Position numbers and translations under genes: made by a program. From Alkalinema pantanalense (GTDB lineage: Bacteria; Cyanobacteriota; Cyanobacteriia; Leptolyngbyales; Leptolyngbyaceae): DNA of 64,000 bases. The notes below the pieces were generated by a model that saw nothing but the letters and a program-made list of their open reading frames with translations, was not told the DNA's origin and did no database searches. Location of the stretch: NCBI RefSeq assembly GCF_050753345.1, contig NZ_JBLZFX010000022.1:7717-71716 (forward strand), written 5' to 3'. Numbering within the stretch: position 1 is the stretch's first letter; the number at the start of each line of letters is the position of its first letter. Positions 35,755 to 44,784 of the stretch are shown in pieces.

Positions 35755-36942
35755 ATGAAAATATTGGTGTTGACCTGGGAATTTCCCCCTCGCATTGTAG
35801 GTGGGATTGCCCGCCATGTGGCTGAACTTTACCCAGACCTGGTGAAACGAGGGCATGAAATCCACATCGTGACCGTTCAGTTTGGAGAAGCACCAGCCTA
35901 TGAAGAAGTTGAGGGGGTTCAGGTTCATCGGGTTATGGTGGGAGAAAGCCACAATTTTTTCCATTGGGTGGGTCGAATGAATGAAAGTATGGGAAGCTTC
36001 GGTGGACAGTTGCTGATCCAGAAGCGCCCCTTTGATATCATTCATGCCCATGATTGGTTAGTGGGAGATTCGGCGATCGCACTCAAACACCATTTCCATA
36101 TCCCCTTAGTTGCCACTATTCATGCAACAGAATATGGACGCAACAATGGAATTCATAACGATGTACAACGCCATGTCAGCGAAAAGGAGCGGTTTCTAGC
36201 CCACGAAGCTTGGCGTATCATTGTTTGCACCCAGTACATGAGACGGGAAGTAGTGAAGGTTCTGCACATGCCTTCCGATAAAATTGATGTGGTATATAAC
36301 GGCATTCGGGCTGAGAAAAAGCATCTAGATCCCGATTTTGACGTGCTGTCTTTTCGGCGGCGGTTTGCCCAGGATGATGAAAAGATTGTGTACTACGTTG
36401 GACGCATTACCTACGAGAAAGGGATTGTTCGCTTACTCCAGGCGGCTCCTCTGGTCATTCAGGCATTAGAGGGCCATGTCAAGTTTGTCATTATCGGGAC
36501 AGGACAGCTTGAGCCTCTGCAACGACAGGCTCGGGACTTGGGGATCTGGGATGCTTGCTGTTTTACTGGCTTTATGCCTGATGCGGATTTGGACAAGTTT
36601 CAGACGATCGCGGATTGTGCAGTCTTTCCAAGTCTGTATGAACCCTTTGGAATTGTGGCCCTAGAAAGCTTTGCAGCGCGAGTGCCGGTGGTGGTGTCGA
36701 ATACGGGGGGATTGCCAGAGGTGGTGGATCATGGCCGCACGGGCGTGGTGACGACCACCAACGATTCTCTATCCTTGGCTCAGGGAATTTTAGAAATCCT
36801 CAAGAATCCAGAGTTGGCCCATCAGCTTGTGGAAAATGCCTACCAAGAACTCGAGCATCGGTTTCGCTGGGCTCTCTTGGCGGAACAAACGGAAAAAATT
36901 TATCAACGGGTGGTGCAGGAGCGATCGCAGGTGAACTGGTAA
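35755..36942 (+). CDS. GT4 family glycosyltransferase
   Basis: 395 residues from ATG 35755 (MKILVLTWEFPPRIVGGIAR, the expected N-terminus; the frame is open upstream to 35683). GT-B fold: the N-terminal Rossmann half contains PFDIIHAHDWLVGDSAIAL. The C-terminal donor half has VVYNGI, VGRITYEKGI and the EX7E motif in EPFGIVALESFAARVPVVVS. It transfers a sugar from a nucleotide donor with retention. The N-terminal wording is close to glycogen-synthase-like cyanobacterial enzymes, but the acceptor is unknown. The next gene starts 22 bp downstream, so the two are very likely cotranscribed. Confidence 0.9.
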   Translation: MKILVLTWEFPPRIVGGIARHVAELYPDLVKRGHEIHIVTVQFGEAPAYEEVEGVQVHRVMVGESHNFFHWVGRMNESMGSFGGQLLIQKRPFDIIHAHDWLVGDSAIALKHHFHIPLVATIHATEYGRNNGIHNDVQRHVSEKERFLAHEAWRIIVCTQYMRREVVKVLHMPSDKIDVVYNGIRAEKKHLDPDFDVLSFRRRFAQDDEKIVYYVGRITYEKGIVRLLQAAPLVIQALEGHVKFVIIGTGQLEPLQRQARDLGIWDACCFTGFMPDADLDKFQTIADCAVFPSLYEPFGIVALESFAARVPVVVSNTGGLPEVVDHGRTGVVTTTNDSLSLAQGILEILKNPELAHQLVENAYQELEHRFRWALLAEQTEKIYQRVVQERSQVNW

Positions 36943-36964
36943 CGGGATCATAGGGGAGAGTAGG

Positions 36965-39538
36965 ATGGATCTGAAGGCACGGGGTGACTGGTTACGGCAA
37001 TTTACGGTTCTTGGGAGTTTGTCCGATGTTGCCCTCTCCGCGATCGCTGCAGCGATCGAAGAAATCCCTTTTCAACCGAATCGGCGACTCGTGTTAGAGG
37101 ATACGTTGCCGCCAGCGCTGTATATTCTGCACCAAGGGCATCTGGAAAGCTATCGCACGAGCCCGAATACGATCGCCCAGGCTGTGGGAATCCTACCTGG
37201 CGCAGTTTTGTATTTAAAGGAATTACTGCTGGATCAGCTTGCCGAACAGACAACGATTACCCTAGATGATGGCTGGTTGTGGCAGGTGCCCCGCTCACAA
37301 CTGAGTGAGCTTGTGCGACAGTATCCTGAAATTGCTCAGTTGGTTTCCCAGCAGTTGGCGGAAGCTTTGCAGGAAGCGGAAGCCACTTTAACGTTTGAGC
37401 GGGAACGGGAACGGACTCTGCGGCCCTATTTGATGCCCAAAGTGCGGCGGGGCATTGTGGGTTCAAGTCGCTATGCCGCGCGGTTGCGGCAGGATATTCG
37501 CAAAGCAACGGACGATCGTCAGCCAGTGTTGATCTTTGGGGAGCCTGGTCTGAATAAGGACAACATTGCGGCGTTGATTCACTTTGGGTCTGCCGATCGT
37601 CATGAGCCGTTAGTGAAGCTGAATTGCAACACATTGCAGGCCAATGGGGCGGACTTATTTGGTCGGGGCAATCGATCGGGCATTCTAGATTGGATCGGTC
37701 GGGGCACGCTGATGTTAAACAATTTGGAGGACTTGCCTCAAAATCTTGAAGAAAAATTAATTGATTTATTGGAAACAGGCCAGTATGTAGCTGTTCCCCG
37801 AGATCGCGAGTCCACGGGGAATTCCGGAGTCAACCCTAGTTCTGGGTCTGGATCATCTACCAATATCAAGTTTTCGGAAGCTCGCATTATTATGACTTCC
37901 GAAAAGATTGTGCCTCAAATAGAAAAATGTCAGCAGGTTCGCCATTCGATTAAGGTGCCACCGTTGCGGGTGCGGAAGGCGGATATTGCGGCGCAGGTGG
38001 AATATTACCTAAGTTTGATCTGTCGATCGAGGGGGATTGCGAAACCTAAAGTCACGCCAGAAGCCTTACGTCGATTACAAAGCTATGACTTTCCAGGAAA
38101 TTTAACGGAACTGGAAAACTTGGTTAATCGGGCGTTATTACAAGCCGATGGGGCGGCTGAGCTAACGGAAGCCGTGTTTTGGCCTGCGAGTAGTAAAGCC
38201 AATCGCTTTCGGGTGAATTTGTTAAATCTTTATCCCCAATTGCGACATTTTTTACGAAGTGATTGGTATCCCGATCGAATTAATTATGGATTCACGTTAG
38301 CGGCCTTTGCAGTCATCGTAGGAGTATTGTGCCTGGGGCCACAAAGTCGCGATCGAAATTTTGCACTAAATTTATTTTGGGATTGGTGGTGGCTCGGAAG
38401 TTGCTTAATTTTTCCATTTTTAGGCCGGATTTGGTGCTCGGTTTGCCCATTTATGATCTACGGCGAACTGGTCCAAAAACTATCGTTGCAGTGGTGGCCC
38501 CGATCACTCAAACCATGGCCTAGACAACAGGCAGAGGCGGTGGGTGGGTGGTTTTTGTTTGGCCTCTTTGTCTTGATTTTGCTGTGGGAAGAGTTGTGGA
38601 ATTTGGAAGATACGGCCTATTTATCTGCTTGTTTACTGTTACTCATTACGGCGGGGGCTGTGATTTTTTCGCTACTGTTTGAGCGGCGATTTTGGTGTCG
38701 CTATTTGTGTCCGATCGGGGGAATGAATGGGTTATTTGCCAAGCTGTCGATGGTGGAACTGCGGGCAAAACAGGGAATTTGCTCAGCCTCCTGCACAACC
38801 TATCAATGTTATAAAGGGGGGCCACAAAAGGGTGAAGGTCAGGAAACGGGTGGCTGTCCCATTTATTCCCATCCTGCGCAATTGCAGGATAACAAGGATT
38901 GTGTATTGTGCATGACTTGTTTGAAAGCCTGTCCCCATCGATCGGTGGAATTGAATTTGCGACCACCGGGGATTGAGCTATGGACGACCCATGAGCCTAG
39001 TTATGCGGAAGTTTCGCTATTGTTTTTACTATTTGGGGCCGTATTTTTACATCGACTGCCGGAACTGCAACTGCGTTTACGGTTAGATTTTCATTTAGAA
39101 CAATTCGGGTTTCATATCTGGGCTGCAATCATGGCATTAAGTTTACCGATCGCGATTGCGGTTATCTTCCATTCTGTGCAGAAATTGATTAATCCGGTGG
39201 GTAAAACACGGCGATTTTTGTATGTAGCCTATGGCTATCTACCCTTGGTATTGGGTGGAACGATGGCGCACTACCTTAAGTTGGGGTTGGAGGAAGCAGG
39301 CCAAATTTTACCCGTTGCGTTTTCGACCTTTGGCTTGGCGACGGTGGGAGTACCTGGATTTTCGGCCCATCCGGCAGTGATTGCCTTTTTGCAAGGTGGA
39401 ACACTGCTGGCTGCCTTGGTTTGCAGCGTGATTTTGACGCAGAAAGTCGCTAAACAGCCCATCCTCAAGCTGTGGCCGCAGCATGGAGCCGCGTTTGTTC
39501 TCATGGTGCTGATGTGGAGTGTCATTGTGGGATGGTAA
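36965..39538 (+). CDS. Fusion: cNMP-binding-like domain, degenerate sigma-54-type AAA domain, NapH-like 4Fe-4S membrane domain
   Basis: 857 residues. Residues 1-135 resemble a cyclic-nucleotide-binding-like fold (ALYILHQGHLESYR, PGAVLYLKELL), followed by a short coiled coil. Residues 165-410 align with the AAA domain of sigma-54 activators (LVKLNCNTL, GADLFGRG, FPGNLTELENLVNRALL). However, the P-loop is GEPGLNKDNI (192-201), the GAFTGA loop is missing and the Walker B acidic pair is replaced by Asn (LMLNNLEDL, 249-257). Residues 430-857 are about ten membrane spans with CxxC at 491/494 and 578/582, further Cys at 606, 610, 615 and 631, and a ferredoxin motif at 646, 649, 652 and 656 (CVLCMTCLKAC), as in NapH/NosR/RdxA-type electron-transfer proteins. 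Cyanobacteria lack RpoN, so an activator role is unlikely. Redox-linked membrane signalling or electron transfer is inference. Confidence 0.88.
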   Translation: MDLKARGDWLRQFTVLGSLSDVALSAIAAAIEEIPFQPNRRLVLEDTLPPALYILHQGHLESYRTSPNTIAQAVGILPGAVLYLKELLLDQLAEQTTITLDDGWLWQVPRSQLSELVRQYPEIAQLVSQQLAEALQEAEATLTFERERERTLRPYLMPKVRRGIVGSSRYAARLRQDIRKATDDRQPVLIFGEPGLNKDNIAALIHFGSADRHEPLVKLNCNTLQANGADLFGRGNRSGILDWIGRGTLMLNNLEDLPQNLEEKLIDLLETGQYVAVPRDRESTGNSGVNPSSGSGSSTNIKFSEARIIMTSEKIVPQIEKCQQVRHSIKVPPLRVRKADIAAQVEYYLSLICRSRGIAKPKVTPEALRRLQSYDFPGNLTELENLVNRALLQADGAAELTEAVFWPASSKANRFRVNLLNLYPQLRHFLRSDWYPDRINYGFTLAAFAVIVGVLCLGPQSRDRNFALNLFWDWWWLGSCLIFPFLGRIWCSVCPFMIYGELVQKLSLQWWPRSLKPWPRQQAEAVGGWFLFGLFVLILLWEELWNLEDTAYLSACLLLLITAGAVIFSLLFERRFWCRYLCPIGGMNGLFAKLSMVELRAKQGICSASCTTYQCYKGGPQKGEGQETGGCPIYSHPAQLQDNKDCVLCMTCLKACPHRSVELNLRPPGIELWTTHEPSYAEVSLLFLLFGAVFLHRLPELQLRLRLDFHLEQFGFHIWAAIMALSLPIAIAVIFHSVQKLINPVGKTRRFLYVAYGYLPLVLGGTMAHYLKLGLEEAGQILPVAFSTFGLATVGVPGFSAHPAVIAFLQGGTLLAALVCSVILTQKVAKQPILKLWPQHGAAFVLMVLMWSVIVGW

Positions 39539-39572
39539 TGGGGTTCCCCGTGGGATGGTAATGGGGTTCCCC
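39527..39572 (+). repeat. 23-bp tandem duplication at the stop codon of the fusion gene
   Basis: GTGGGATGGTAATGGGGTTC followed by CCC occurs twice in a row (39527-39549 and 39550-39572), identical. The first copy contains the last codons and the TAA of the preceding gene. Confidence 0.93.
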
Positions 39573-39688
39573 GATCGCGCCCACGATCGGGCTCCGTCAT
39601 GGCTGAAATTTGTAAGAATATTTTTAACTTCGAAATTCTGGATTGGCTGTATCCTATTATGTCCTATCCGATAATTCTGATATGGATT

Positions 39689-40258
39689 ATGAAGCCCAAA
39701 CCCATTCCCGATCGTCCTTCTGTGTATGTATTTTTGGACGTAGAAAATATTCCTGCCCATAACCATGCTTACTGGATTCGACTGTTGGCAAAGCAATATG
39801 GGGAGGTTAATTCAGCCCGCCTGCGGGCCTATGCGGTCAATTGGCGAGTGCGTAAAAAATCTAAAGTAATGCTGGAAGAGACTGGCTTTTCGACGGTGAG
39901 AGTTTCGCCGGGACACAATGCTGTGGATAACAAGATTTTCCGGGATTGTTTAATTATGTCGAAAATTCGGCAGACACTGTTGCCCGAGGTCTATATTTTA
40001 TCAACGGGAGATAGTGATTTTGTTCCAGTCGTTGATGTGTTGCATGAACGAAATCACTATGTTGTTTGCTTAACCAGTAAACATCGCCAAGCCAGCCAAG
40101 AATTAATTCAGATTGTTGATGAACACTATGGTTTAGAAGATCTCCCCCAATTGCTAGCCGAAGTGCATAAAAATCACAAGGTCATCACAGTTGCAAAATC
40201 CCCATCCCCATCCCCATCCGTTGCGGCCAGTGATGACCCGTCGCTTTTATATCAATAG
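39689..40258 (+). CDS. NYN-domain (PIN-like) putative nuclease
   Basis: 189 residues from ATG 39689; the open frame extends upstream to 39599 but that part is hydrophobic and unlike the family. The NYN fold shows VYVFLDVENIP (Asp in beta-1), VNWRVRKKSK, NAVDNKIFRDCLI and VYILSTGDSDFVPVVDVLHE, giving the conserved acidic cluster for metal binding and RNA cleavage. The C-terminus is a low-complexity SPSPSP tract. It belongs to the DUF88/limkain-like NYN group. It starts 150 bp after the fusion gene on the same strand and converges with the polysaccharide kinase gene. Confidence 0.85.
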   Translation: MKPKPIPDRPSVYVFLDVENIPAHNHAYWIRLLAKQYGEVNSARLRAYAVNWRVRKKSKVMLEETGFSTVRVSPGHNAVDNKIFRDCLIMSKIRQTLLPEVYILSTGDSDFVPVVDVLHERNHYVVCLTSKHRQASQELIQIVDEHYGLEDLPQLLAEVHKNHKVITVAKSPSPSPSVAASDDPSLLYQ

Positions 40259-40293
40259 GTCTGCTAATCCATCTGTCAATCCATCTGTGCGGT

Positions 40294-42477
40294 CTATACC
40301 TCTACTTGGGAGGTGGATACGGCAGCAGAGTCATGGGCGATCGCCAACGGAGGCTGATAGGCCGTTGATGTTTCCACTGGACGCAGTACATCGACTTCCA
40401 CGCCGTTCACCACTGCCCCTAGCAAGGTCAGATTTTCCGATTCATTGAGCTGTTCGATCGCTTCTGTTAACAGGCTTTGTTGCGTAATACCTGGCCGAGT
40501 GACCAAAATGAGTCCATCGGTATAAGGTTCCAACAATAGTGCATCATTACATTGACTGAGGGGAGGGGTGTCTAGGACAACAAAATCAAATCGCCCTTGG
40601 GCATCTTCCAATAAGCGATGAATTTCGTTGGATTCCAAAATCGAAGCGGCCTGTGATTGTACTCCCACACCGGGGATGATGTAGAGATTCTCCACCTCGG
40701 GCACGAGTTGAATGCAATCACTGATGTGACTGTAATAGCGTAACGGTTCCCGCAATCGATCCGTTGGTAAACTGATGCCTAATTCCTGGCTACGGGAGGT
40801 CGATCGTAAATCTGCTTCAATCAATAGCGTTCGCTTGCCCGATCGAGCCGCTGCGATCGCCAAATTATAAGCCACAGTGGTTTTGCCTTCCTGGGCGATC
40901 GGACTACTAATCAGGAGCATTTTGGGTAACGTCCCTTCGGCCAATCGGAGGGTGCTACGGAGGCGCTCATAGGCATCACTGTAGGGCGAATCGGCTTTGA
41001 GTAACAGCGGTGAACCATTGCTATTTTCCCAACTGGGAATCCAAGGCACCATCCCTAACAACGGCACATCTTGTTGCCGAAGGGTATCCCGCAAATCCTC
41101 GGGGGTATAAACCGTGCCCTCCATCATATCCAGCAGGAAAATCACCCCTGCCCCCAAAATTAAGCCCACCACGCCCCCGACCAGAATCATCAACGGTGCA
41201 TTTTTAGGTGGTTTAGGTTCGATCGGGATGGTTGATAACTGAGCAACACTTAAGCTACTAACGGTTTCGGCTTCGGCGGTTTTAGCGTCAATCAACTTGG
41301 CCTGCATTTGATCATGCAATGCCTTTTTGAGCTTGAACTGATCTTCTAGGCGGGTTCTTGCCAGTTGTTTGTTCGGCAAATTTTGCAACTGGAGGCGCAG
41401 ATCTTGGCGCGATCGGCTGAGCAGTTGTAACTGGCGGACAATGCCTTCCCGTTGTGTGGTTAAAGCCACCAGTTGATTCGCCATTTCCTGGCGTTTGGGA
41501 TCGAGGCTACTGTCTTGGCGGACATTAGCCTGGAAGGGGGCAGCTACCCCATCCCCCCCCATCACCTCGCGGGCCCGCTGCTGGAGCTGCTCATCTAATG
41601 CCGTTTTTTGCTGGGTCAGTTCCACCATGCGGGGGTGGGCTGGGGTCAAGTCTTTGCCCGCGATCGCCAATTGTGATTCGATCTGATAAATTTGGGCCCG
41701 CAGATTGGCAATGATTGGATCAGCACTGAGCGCTGAAGACACATAGGCTTGATTGGGGTCTAACCCCAATTTGCTTTGCAAACTAGCCACTTCGGCATTG
41801 ATCCGTTCCAGTTCCAAGCCCAACACGCGCTGTTGGGTATCACTTTGGGAAATGGCTCCGCTCAAGCTGCCATTTTGCGCTGCGATCAGGGCTGGGCCTT
41901 CGGTGCGATCGTACAGTTCCAACTGCTGTTCTGCGGCATTCAGTTCTGCCTTGGCCTGGGGAATGCGTTGATTTAAAGACTCAATAATAGCTTTTAAGCG
42001 GGCGGAATTATTGGCTTGGCTCTGCTGCACAATTTGCTCTGCCAAACTTTGTATCACCTGCTTGGCCCGATTTTCATTGACATCCCGATAGACTAACTGA
42101 ACCTGATTATTTCCCCCAGAGGGTGCTGCTTTTTTATCCTTAGTAGACTCTCCTGCAGCAAGGGTCACTTTCAAATTCTTGAGAATTTTTTGGCTATTTA
42201 AGCCGACTTTTTGGGCCACGCCGTTCAACATGGCTTCCGTGACGAGGGAATCGGCAGTAAAGGTTTCGATCGGTTGGCGTACCTCCGTTCCCGTGGCAGA
42301 AAATGCCGTTGTAGGCCGATTTGCCACCAAAGTCGCTTCCACCGTGTAGGTTGGTGGGGGATCGGGTTGCGAGACCACTAAACTGGCTCCCGTTACCCCC
42401 AGGGCTAAGCCCATAGGTAGCAACCATTTATAGCGATTGACAGCGAGGAAGTAGCGTTTAACGATCGGGGAAGCCAT
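40294..42477 (-). CDS. Wzc-like polysaccharide co-polymerase with BY-kinase domain
   Basis: 727 residues. N-terminal Wzz domain with one span (about 17-34), long periplasmic coiled coil (about 155-410), second span (about 428-450), then a BY-kinase domain: Walker A SSPIAQEGKTT (524-534), Walker A' LLIEADLRS (551-559) and Walker B FVVLDTPP (632-639). Such proteins control chain length and export of capsular or extracellular polysaccharide. The C-terminal tail has a single Tyr instead of the usual Tyr cluster, so regulation by cluster phosphorylation may be absent. wza follows upstream on the same strand with a 60-bp gap. Confidence 0.92.
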   Translation of the reverse strand: MASPIVKRYFLAVNRYKWLLPMGLALGVTGASLVVSQPDPPPTYTVEATLVANRPTTAFSATGTEVRQPIETFTADSLVTEAMLNGVAQKVGLNSQKILKNLKVTLAAGESTKDKKAAPSGGNNQVQLVYRDVNENRAKQVIQSLAEQIVQQSQANNSARLKAIIESLNQRIPQAKAELNAAEQQLELYDRTEGPALIAAQNGSLSGAISQSDTQQRVLGLELERINAEVASLQSKLGLDPNQAYVSSALSADPIIANLRAQIYQIESQLAIAGKDLTPAHPRMVELTQQKTALDEQLQQRAREVMGGDGVAAPFQANVRQDSSLDPKRQEMANQLVALTTQREGIVRQLQLLSRSRQDLRLQLQNLPNKQLARTRLEDQFKLKKALHDQMQAKLIDAKTAEAETVSSLSVAQLSTIPIEPKPPKNAPLMILVGGVVGLILGAGVIFLLDMMEGTVYTPEDLRDTLRQQDVPLLGMVPWIPSWENSNGSPLLLKADSPYSDAYERLRSTLRLAEGTLPKMLLISSPIAQEGKTTVAYNLAIAAARSGKRTLLIEADLRSTSRSQELGISLPTDRLREPLRYYSHISDCIQLVPEVENLYIIPGVGVQSQAASILESNEIHRLLEDAQGRFDFVVLDTPPLSQCNDALLLEPYTDGLILVTRPGITQQSLLTEAIEQLNESENLTLLGAVVNGVEVDVLRPVETSTAYQPPLAIAHDSAAVSTSQVEV

Positions 42478-42537
42478 GGGGGATGGGGGAAATCGAGTTT
42501 ACACAAAGAAGCTTCTGGGTCAGATTCTGGGTCAGAA

Positions 42538-43806
42538 TTACTCCTGCCCCGAGGGTCGAAACAGATTGGTTGCGCTACTGCCCAATTCACGGAAAAACAA
42601 GAGGAATCCTAATACATCCCGAAAGGGCTGGGTGAACACATTTAAGGCATAGGTGATTTTGCCCACTAAGTTGCGCCCAATCACAATCACATCATTATCC
42701 TGGAGGGCAATATTTTGTGTTGTGTCGCCCATAATGGCCTTTTTGCCATCCAGTTGGAAGGTAATGGCCTTTTGCTGGACGCCATCAAAGCGCACCACTG
42801 CAATTTTGCGCAGATTGGCGGCATCTGGATTGAGGCCCACCTTGGCTAGGGCATCGACAAACTTGCTGCCGTTGGGCACAATTACTTCTCCTAGGCCCCC
42901 TCGGGCATAGCTGAGGACGCGAATCGTCAGTTGGGGTTTAACCAAGGTCGATCGGGCCACAATGCTGCGATCGTACTCCTGCAATTTATCCGGTTGCAAC
43001 TTTGCGACCATAATCACATCGCCATCCTGCAAGCGGGCATCGGGCAACGATGTTCCCATTTTTAATGGGGTGAATAAATCTAACGTTTCCTCGATCGTGT
43101 TGCCATTGGGCAGGGCTCGTCGAACTTTGACCTCCCGCAGATCGGCTTGATCCGTGGTGCCCCCTGCTGCGAGGAGAACGGAGGAGACTCGCTGGGGCTG
43201 ATTGCCAAGGGGATACAACCCCGGTCGTACCACTTCCCCTGTCACGGTCACTTGTACAGTCCGTTGATTGGCGAGCGAGAGGAGGACGATCGGATTAATA
43301 ATGTACCGACTCACGGCTTGCTGCACCCTTGCCTGGGCTTCATCGATCGTCAGTCCTTGCAGTTCAATTTTGCCCAATACTGGGTGGGTTATTTTGCCTT
43401 CGGGATCAATCGCGGCTTGGAAGCTAAAGTCCTGAAACCGTTGCACAAAGACCGACACCACATCCCCAGCACCCAACCGATATTGGCCAAAGGTCGGCAT
43501 GGGAATGGATTCTGTTGCGTTGGGAATCCCCGTTTCAGCCGTTCCCTGGGGGAGGCTCAGTGCATCCGCCGGGGGCAGTTCGCCGCGATCGCGCAGTTGT
43601 TGCCGTGCTTGTTCGACCAGTTCCAGGGCGGTTGGTCGGCGATCGGGTTCCAGGGTCGGCGGGGGCGGTGTTTGAGCGAAACTTGGGCGAATCCAGGCGC
43701 TCCCAGCCAAGATCCCTAAGGAAATTTGCAAGGTGGTATGGAAACTGGCGATCGAGAGGGCAGTCCACCGAACAGAGCGCCGAATTGGAAAGGGGGTGAC
43801 AACCAT
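42538..43806 (-). CDS. Wza-type polysaccharide export protein
   Basis: 422 residues from ATG 43806. A signal region (about 15-45, LQISLGILAGSAW to SFAQTPP), then the PES domain (YRLGAGDVVSVFVQRFQDFS, GKITHPVLGKIELQGLTIDE, VTVTGEVVRPGLYPL) and SLBB repeats (about 180-400, VSSVLLAAGGTTDQADLREV and LGEVIVPNGSKFVDALAKVG). It forms or gates the outer-membrane channel for exopolysaccharide. The start codon and 16 bp before it are exactly duplicated just upstream (43804-43841), giving an additional ATG out of frame. No lipobox Cys is visible. Confidence 0.9.
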   Translation of the reverse strand: MVVTPFPIRRSVRWTALSIASFHTTLQISLGILAGSAWIRPSFAQTPPPPTLEPDRRPTALELVEQARQQLRDRGELPPADALSLPQGTAETGIPNATESIPMPTFGQYRLGAGDVVSVFVQRFQDFSFQAAIDPEGKITHPVLGKIELQGLTIDEAQARVQQAVSRYIINPIVLLSLANQRTVQVTVTGEVVRPGLYPLGNQPQRVSSVLLAAGGTTDQADLREVKVRRALPNGNTIEETLDLFTPLKMGTSLPDARLQDGDVIMVAKLQPDKLQEYDRSIVARSTLVKPQLTIRVLSYARGGLGEVIVPNGSKFVDALAKVGLNPDAANLRKIAVVRFDGVQQKAITFQLDGKKAIMGDTTQNIALQDNDVIVIGRNLVGKITYALNVFTQPFRDVLGFLLFFRELGSSATNLFRPSGQE

Positions 43807-43841
43807 GGGTTTCAAAGGACAGCATGGGTTTCAAAGGACAG
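43804..43841 (-). repeat. 19-bp tandem duplication spanning the wza start codon
   Basis: CATGGGTTTCAAAGGACAG (plus strand) occurs at 43804-43822 and again at 43823-43841. On the coding strand each copy ends with ATG; the upstream ATG is 19 bp away and hence out of frame. Confidence 0.93.
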
Positions 43842-43972
43842 GCGTTCAACAGCGCTGGTCTTGGCCAGGGAAGTGGGATTTGGCTGGGTTGGAGAGTAGG
43901 TGGGTCAAGGTGACTTATAGCACAGGAATCGCGGGAGATTCCAGAGAAAATTTTGGGCCGAAAATTTTGGGC

Positions 43973-44701
43973 CTAAGCGGCAGATTTAAACACGGTTTCC
44001 AGGAGAGCACTCTGTATAGTCTTCCCGAAGCTATCAATGCGATCGCGATAGTTGCCTAAATCATCCAACGGTTCAATTTCCAATAAGGCTGAAACCGCGA
44101 CCCAGGGTTGGCGTTGGCGGTGCAGTTGAGCTAAGCGATCGGCCATAAACCAATGGCTAGGGACGGGCGATCCTCCCGTCGGCCATGCGTACCACTGCAA
44201 TACCGCATAGGTTTGCTGCCGATTCCAAGCTCGAAACAGTTGGGCTGTGACGGTGACGGGTTGGGAATTAGCAGGGGAATTGGTTGGTGATACTGTAAAC
44301 GTAAGGGATTGTTGGGAATCGGTGTCCCATTGTTGAATCCCATTCAGATCCATCCATTCCACCTGAGGTTGATCCTTGGGGCCATTTTGCGTAAATAGGA
44401 ACACAATGGCTGTGTTCTGCTGGCTATCTTGGCTTTCTTGCACAGACCAAATGTGATCACCGAGGGTCAGGGTTCGCTGTTTCGTCATTTGCCAACCGGG
44501 TAGAGGTAATCCATGCTGCCGTAGATGCTTCAGGTTTTGCAGAACCGTAACCGGTGGCGGAGATTGCCAGAACCAACTGCCTTTGAGATAGCCCGGTATT
44601 GCCCCGACCAGAAGGAGGACAAGCAATAGGGCTAAGAGGCCCCATCGTAGGATCGGGAGGAACAATCGCCGATGGGCGGGAAGGGAAATCGACATTTTCA
44701 T
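43973..44701 (-). CDS. Probable cyanoexosortase-system-associated (EpsI-like) protein
   Basis: 242 residues from ATG 44701 (another ATG two codons on; the frame is open to 44755). One N-terminal span (LRWGLLALLLVLLLVGAIPG) and a periplasmic domain with LPGWQ, ENGHIW-like GDHIWSVQ, PQVEWMDLNG, VLQWYAWPTGGSPVPSHWF and PWVAVSALLEIEPLDDL. From memory this wording is that of the protein accompanying cyanoexosortase B. The exosortase gene itself is not in the window; upstream is a sensor kinase gene. The neighbouring wza and wzc-like genes fit an exopolysaccharide locus. Confidence 0.6.
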   Translation of the reverse strand: MKMSISLPAHRRLFLPILRWGLLALLLVLLLVGAIPGYLKGSWFWQSPPPVTVLQNLKHLRQHGLPLPGWQMTKQRTLTLGDHIWSVQESQDSQQNTAIVFLFTQNGPKDQPQVEWMDLNGIQQWDTDSQQSLTFTVSPTNSPANSQPVTVTAQLFRAWNRQQTYAVLQWYAWPTGGSPVPSHWFMADRLAQLHRQRQPWVAVSALLEIEPLDDLGNYRDRIDSFGKTIQSALLETVFKSAA

Positions 44702-44784
44702 GTTGCTAGGGCGGCCCAAGAATCTAGAACAAAGTCTAGACCCTAGACTGCCCAAAATGCTGCCTCAAACTGCGTTGATGGAGA

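Noticed and set aside
36965..39538. Classical sigma-54-dependent transcription activator
   Set aside because: GAFTGA and Walker residues are missing, no C-terminal Fis-type HTH is present, and the C-terminal half is a membrane Fe-S domain.
39689..40258. NYN protein as the circadian gene labA because sasA is nearby
   Set aside because: LabA is also a NYN protein, but the motifs here are of the limkain/DUF88 type and the distance is over 4 kb with other genes between; no support for a circadian role.
43535..43849. 104-codon frame overlapping wza
   Set aside because: It is the alternative frame opened by the duplicated ATG; composition and lack of motifs suggest it is not a protein in its own right.
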